Of a stretch of 7,910 nt of DNA, positions 4,580 through 7,910 are shown one piece after another. This DNA comes from Candidatus Aminicenantota bacterium. Its GTDB lineage: Bacteria; Acidobacteriota; Aminicenantia; Aminicenantales; UBA4085. Both the position numbers and the translations under genes were made by a program. The notes under the pieces were generated by a model that saw nothing but the letters and a program-made list of their open reading frames with translations, had not been told where the DNA came from and did no database searches. The first letter of the stretch is position 1. Every line of letters begins with the position of its first letter. The DNA lies in the NCBI GenBank assembly GCA_003154255.1, contig PMCY01000078.1:2166-10075 (forward strand). Direction: 5' to 3'.

Positions 4580-7567
4580 TTGAAAACAATCCGATCCGCC
4601 CTGGGGACCGCGTTATTGCTCGCTGCTGCGGCCGTCGCCGCCGCCCAAAGCCTGCAGGTGCGCACTTATACGGAAGCGGATGGGCTATGCAGCTCCGTCG
4701 TCCAGGACATCGCCCAGGACGCCCAGGGGCAGATCTGGTTGGCCACCCGCGGCGGAATTTCGGTTTTCGACGGATCGACCTGGACTTCCTATGTCCGTCC
4801 CCGGGACCTCCCCAGCGCCAACGTCCTCAAGCTGATCGTCGACGAAAACGGAACCGTCTGGGCCTGGGCGGAAAACACCGAAGAACGCCTATTGAAATTC
4901 GCCGCGGGACAATGGACGAGCATCCCCCGTCCGGCTTTCGCCGCCCGGCCCATCCGCCCGACCGCCCTGGAAGCGTTTGGTCCGCCGGGCGGCGAAACCG
5001 TCCTCCTCGGCACACGCGAACACGGCTTGCTGGCCTGGAAAGCGGGGAAATGGTCGGCGCTGGATTCGAAAAGCGGGTTGCCGTCGGACTTAGTCAGCGG
5101 GATCGTTGTCGCCGGACCGCGCCTCTATATCGCCACCCCCAAAGGCCTGACCGTCCTGGAATCCGGCATTCCGCGCCCAGACGTCCCGCCGTCCGGAGAG
5201 GCGTGGACGCGCGGTGTGTTCGGGATCGCGGCGGAAACGACCGCGCAAGGCACGCGTCTCTGGCTGGCCGGGCGGGATTGGCTGGGCGCCTATTCCTGGG
5301 CAGGATTCAAGGTCCTCCTGCGCAATCTGGTTCTGCCTATCGATGCGTCTTATCCAAACATCGCTCTGGCGCCCGACGGCCGCGGGGGTGTCTATTTCGG
5401 GAATCCCAACGCCGCCTTCCACTACCTCCCGGGCGGCGGCAATGTGGAAAAAATCAGCAAGGATTCCGGCCTCATCGCCGAAGGGGTTTCTGACTTTCTC
5501 CTCGACCGCGAAAAAAACCTCTGGATCGCCGGGCTGCGCGGGGTGAACAAAATCACCTCCCGCCGCTTCGCCAATTTCCGCAAGGCCCAGGGCCTGCTGG
5601 AAGACGAGGTGACCGCTTTGGCCCGCTGGAACGGAACCCTCGTTTTCGGCCATAACCGGGGACTCACTTTTTTCGACGGCATGCGGTTCCGAACCTTGCG
5701 TTTTCCCGATCCCCGACGGAACCTGGACGTCGATGCTCGGGCCATGGATCTGGCCGTCGACGGAGGCGGCAATCTTTGGGCCGCCGCCGCCTGGCGCGGG
5801 CTGCTGCGAATCGCCCCCGACGGCGGAACGCGTTGGTTCGGTCCGGAAGCGGGATTCGACGGTTTCGTGGCCTCCGTGGCGACGGCTCCGGATGGAACCG
5901 TCTGGGCGGCCTATAAAAGCACGCTCTTCCACCTATCCGGAGACCGGGTGGAGCGCCTTCCTACGCAACCCACGGGGCGCGAGTACATCCGAAAAATCTT
6001 TTTCGGCCGGGGCGGCGAAATGGCGCTGGCCAGCACCGGCGGGTTATGGGTACGGGAAAAATCGGTCTGGACGAACTACAATGATCCGGGCAGCCGCGAA
6101 GTTTCCAATGTGTTCGCCGCCCTGCAGAACGATAGCGGCCGCTTCCTCGTCGGAACGATGGCCGGGCTCATGGAAGCCAAGGACGGGCGGTTGAAGCCGT
6201 TCGCCCCGGCCGGGCTGAAAATCGATCGGCCTATTTTCCTCATCGTTCGGGACGCCAAAGGCCGCTTCTGGTTCGGCACGGACAACGGGGTCATCCGCTG
6301 GGACGGAAGGACAGCCCGGGAGTATACGGTCAAAACGGGATTCGCCGGCCAGGAAGTCAACCGCTCGGCGGGCCTCATCGACACCGCCGGACGGCTGTGG
6401 ATCGGGACGAACCTGGGAGCATCCCGCTACCAGGAGGAATTTGATTACAACCCGGAGGAGATCCCGTCCCCCCTCGTGCAATTTCAGTCCATCGAAGCGG
6501 GAGGGGTGCGCTATCACGTAGACCGGGCCCTCCTGCTTCCCTTCGGCCGGAACAATATCGAATTCGAATTCCGGGCCGTCAGCATGGCGGATGAAACGGC
6601 CGTCCGCCACCGTTTCCGGATGGACGGATTCGACCGGGACTGGATCGAGGACCGCCCGGGCGCGGCCGGCCAGATCCGCTACACAAATCTCCGGCCGGGG
6701 AATTACCGTTTGCGCCTGCAAGCCAAGAGCGGGTCAGGCCATTGGAGCGAGTCCGTTTTATCTCCGGCCATCACCATCCGGCCTCCGTTCTGGAAGCAAT
6801 GGTGGTTTGTCGGCGCGGCCGGCGTTTTCCTGCTTCTCCTGGTCTTTGCCGTTTTCGAAATCGTCGCCGAAAAACGCCATGCCGGCCGCCTGAAAAAAGA
6901 GGTCGGCGAACGGACCGCCCAGATCCAAGCCTCGCTCCAGGAGAAGGACATCCTCCTGCGGGAAATCCATCACCGGGTCAAAAACAACCTCCAGATCGTT
7001 TCCAGCCTGCTGTCCCTGCAGGCCGACAAAACCAAAGACGTTTCCGCCCGAAGCCTGTTCCGGGAAAGCATGGCCCGCGTCCGGGCCATGGCCCTGATCC
7101 ACGAAAACCTCTACCGATCGCCGCACCTGTCGCACATCGACGTGGCCGAATATTTCCATCGTCTCTGCAAAGATCTCCAGAACACTTACGCCGTCCAGCC
7201 CGACCGGGTGGCGATCGACGTCCGGGCGGCCGACGCCCGCCTGTCGATGGAAACGGCCGTGACATGCGGATTGATTCTCAACGAGATCGTCTCCAACGCC
7301 CTCAAGCATGGCTTCCCCGAAGGCCGGCGCGGCGCCATCCACATCGAATTTTCCGCCGAGGACGGGGGAACGGAGAGCGGCTCGCCCTCGCGGCCCTACC
7401 GGCTGGTCGTCGCCGACGACGGCGTGGGAATGCCGCCGGGATTCGAGGCTCAGCGCTTCGGCTCGCTGGGACTGCGCCTCATCCACAGCCTGACCGGCCA
7501 GCTCGACGGAACCCTGGCCATCGAGAACGATGGCGGAGCGAAATTCACCATACGCTTCCGGGCGTAA
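4580..7567 (+). CDS. Sensor histidine kinase: signal peptide, two-component regulator propeller, Y_Y_Y, TM, HisKA_2, HATPase
   Basis: 995 aa from the TTG at 4580. Residues 1-22 are a signal peptide (MKTIRSALG, then a Leu/Ala core ending AAA before QS). About 25-630 is a beta-propeller of Reg_prop repeats with the recurring pattern GLxxxxVxxxxxDxxGxxWxAT..Gxxxx (for example near 35, 170, 310 and 590). About 660-728 is a Y_Y_Y domain (YTNLRPGNYRLRLQAKS at 701), and about 743-765 the single TM. A short coiled coil at about 768-795 leads to HisKA_2 with REIHHRVKNNLQIVSSLLSLQ; the likely phosphorylated residue is His798. The HATPase has its N box at NEIVSNALKHG (Asn906), G1 DDGVGM (Asp947) and G2 SLGLRLIHSL. 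The propeller is thus periplasmic, probably reading an extracellular ligand of unknown nature. The TTG start is preferred because it gives a clean signal peptide and AAGAGA 7 nt upstream; ATG 4556 and TTG 4532 are in-frame alternatives. The receiver gene just upstream is the probable partner. Confidence 0.93.
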   Translation: MKTIRSALGTALLLAAAAVAAAQSLQVRTYTEADGLCSSVVQDIAQDAQGQIWLATRGGISVFDGSTWTSYVRPRDLPSANVLKLIVDENGTVWAWAENTEERLLKFAAGQWTSIPRPAFAARPIRPTALEAFGPPGGETVLLGTREHGLLAWKAGKWSALDSKSGLPSDLVSGIVVAGPRLYIATPKGLTVLESGIPRPDVPPSGEAWTRGVFGIAAETTAQGTRLWLAGRDWLGAYSWAGFKVLLRNLVLPIDASYPNIALAPDGRGGVYFGNPNAAFHYLPGGGNVEKISKDSGLIAEGVSDFLLDREKNLWIAGLRGVNKITSRRFANFRKAQGLLEDEVTALARWNGTLVFGHNRGLTFFDGMRFRTLRFPDPRRNLDVDARAMDLAVDGGGNLWAAAAWRGLLRIAPDGGTRWFGPEAGFDGFVASVATAPDGTVWAAYKSTLFHLSGDRVERLPTQPTGREYIRKIFFGRGGEMALASTGGLWVREKSVWTNYNDPGSREVSNVFAALQNDSGRFLVGTMAGLMEAKDGRLKPFAPAGLKIDRPIFLIVRDAKGRFWFGTDNGVIRWDGRTAREYTVKTGFAGQEVNRSAGLIDTAGRLWIGTNLGASRYQEEFDYNPEEIPSPLVQFQSIEAGGVRYHVDRALLLPFGRNNIEFEFRAVSMADETAVRHRFRMDGFDRDWIEDRPGAAGQIRYTNLRPGNYRLRLQAKSGSGHWSESVLSPAITIRPPFWKQWWFVGAAGVFLLLLVFAVFEIVAEKRHAGRLKKEVGERTAQIQASLQEKDILLREIHHRVKNNLQIVSSLLSLQADKTKDVSARSLFRESMARVRAMALIHENLYRSPHLSHIDVAEYFHRLCKDLQNTYAVQPDRVAIDVRAADARLSMETAVTCGLILNEIVSNALKHGFPEGRRGAIHIEFSAEDGGTESGSPSRPYRLVVADDGVGMPPGFEAQRFGSLGLRLIHSLTGQLDGTLAIENDGGAKFTIRFRA

Positions 7568-7581
7568 AAACAGAAATCGGA

Positions 7582-7739
7582 GTGCCGGCCTCGGAGCATT
7601 CGGGGAAAAACACGCTCGTTTTCCCCGGCGAGGAAAACTTCGCTCCGACGCTCCTCCCGCGCTCTTTTCGCCTGCGGCGAAAATCCATGCCCGCTTGGTC
7701 GTCGCACGGGTTTTTCCCCAAACACTCCTCGGCCGGCGC
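7582..7739 (+). repeat. Palindromic dispersed repeat, copy B (long form with two internal hairpins)
   Basis: It starts 14 nt after the kinase stop. The outer arms 7582-7611 and 7710-7739 are complementary at 24 of 30 positions, including an uninterrupted 10-nt inner block (GGGGAAAAAC / GTTTTTCCCC) and CCGGCC / GGCCGG outside. Two further perfect hairpins lie within: GTTTTCC-N7-GGAAAAC (7618-7638) and TTTTCGCC-TGC-GGCGAAAA (7665-7683). The whole could fold as a branched, cloverleaf-like form as RNA or as a cruciform. The ends match copy A closely, in the same orientation. The reverse-strand open frames crossing it are a by-product. No target-site duplication is seen. Confidence 0.85.
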
Positions 7740-7910
7740 TTTATGATAAAGGGAAAACTTATAAAAACTGGGCGGGTTCCGCTACAGATATGCCGTTCGT
7801 TAGTAAATTCGGCGGTTCGGGGGAGTCGGGTCAAAACCCGTGCGACGACGGAGCGGGCACGGTTCCTGCCCGTAAAAGATACGAAAATCCTGGTTCAGGG
7901 CAGGAGAGCG
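7740..7910. other. Stretch without convincing gene; AT-rich start, then potential RNA stems
   Basis: 7740-7770 is AT-rich against the local background (it includes TTATAAAAAC) and could be promoter-like, but no -35 at proper spacing is convincing. Further on, CGGGT-CAAA-ACCCG (7827-7840) forms a hairpin, CGGGCA/TGCCCG (7854-7859 with 7867-7872) another, and TCCTGCCC (7864-7871) can instead pair with GGGCAGGA (7898-7905). These last two pairings exclude each other. I could not match the stretch to a known riboswitch, tRNA, tmRNA or RNase P RNA. A frame from ATG 7743 stays open to the window end but lacks a Shine-Dalgarno and protein-like composition. Confidence 0.35.
7833..7862 (-). repeat. 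Partial inverted copy of the repeat family, copy C
   Basis: The segment matches the reverse complement of copy B positions 7685-7714 at 27 of 30 bases, including a perfect 17-nt block (AAAACCCGTGCGACGAC, 7833-7849). Copy A shares only the shorter core of this end, GTCGCAC followed by GGTTTT. The flanks 7815-7832 resemble the B end weakly and the far side is not recognisable up to the window edge. It is either a decayed or partial copy, or one end of a divergent longer element continuing past 7910. Confidence 0.6.

Noticed and set aside
7582..7739. Repeat B as a classical rho-independent terminator
   Set aside because: The stems are not followed by a T-run at the right place; the T5 lies at the start of the right arm inside the outer stem. 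A role in 3' end formation remains possible but not as the textbook type.
6758..7834. 358-codon minus-strand frame across the kinase end and repeat B
   Set aside because: The part over the kinase is antisense to the HisKA_2/HATPase code and the rest translates the repeat; similar short peptides arise from repeat A (minus strand, 1364-1567), which shows they come from repeat DNA and not a gene.
1402..7862. CRISPR array
   Set aside because: The repeats are few, kilobases apart, in both orientations and of different lengths; there is no regular spacer pattern or cas gene.
7743..7910. Frame from ATG 7743 open to the window end (56 codons)
   Set aside because: No Shine-Dalgarno, basic unstructured composition, and it runs through the inverted repeat copy C; more likely a chance frame, though the sequence past 7910 would decide.
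7771..7910. tRNA, tmRNA, cobalamin or other riboswitch, or group II intron domain V in the tail
   Set aside because: Short GGTTC-like and hairpin elements are present, but no acceptor/anticodon arrangement, no conserved riboswitch core, and no GNRA-capped domain V could be built.

Overview
The window reads as a high-GC bacterial chromosome segment in which every recognisable gene lies on the + strand. Codons are strongly GC-biased, GTG and TTG starts are used, and a very large propeller-type histidine kinase is present. That combination suits the Acidobacteriota / Aminicenantes side of the tree, but this is inference from style only; no marker gene is present to fix the taxon.

Layout. (1) 2-604 is the C-terminal membrane part of an MgtA-type P-type Mg2+ ATPase, cut by the window edge. 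16 nt later comes (2) a PTS EIIA type-2 (PtsN-like) protein with an unrecognised C-terminal extension (621-1397). (3) 1398-1584 is intergenic. It holds one copy (A) of a palindromic dispersed repeat and then a candidate extended -10 promoter whose spacer carries a perfect TACCCC-N6-GGGGTA dyad. (4) 1585-2877 encodes a soluble protein of two PRC-barrel-like segments, an MgtE_N domain and a CBS pair, which is the Mg2+-sensing half of MgtE without its pore. It overlaps by ATGA with (5) an Nramp-superfamily transporter (2874-4121) whose metal site is non-canonical (DAGG for DPGN, Ala for the TM6 Met), as in Nramp-related Mg2+ transporters. (6) A receiver-only response regulator follows 7 nt later (4129-4521). 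(7) A candidate promoter at 4532-4560 precedes a secreted-sensor hybrid: signal peptide, two-component-regulator propeller, Y_Y_Y domain, one TM, HisKA_2 and HATPase (best start TTG 4580, end 7567). (8) 7568-7910 has no convincing gene. It holds a longer repeat copy (B) with two internal hairpins, a partial inverted copy (C), and a stretch able to form alternative stems at the window end.

Working model. The left two-thirds is a Mg2+ homeostasis island: an ATP-driven importer with an EIIA partner, and an Nramp-type Mg2+ carrier translationally coupled to a detached MgtE-style sensor that may gate it or set its level. The receiver and kinase form a likely cognate pair. Whether they sense or control Mg2+ is open, because the receiver has no output domain and the kinase appears to have its own promoter.
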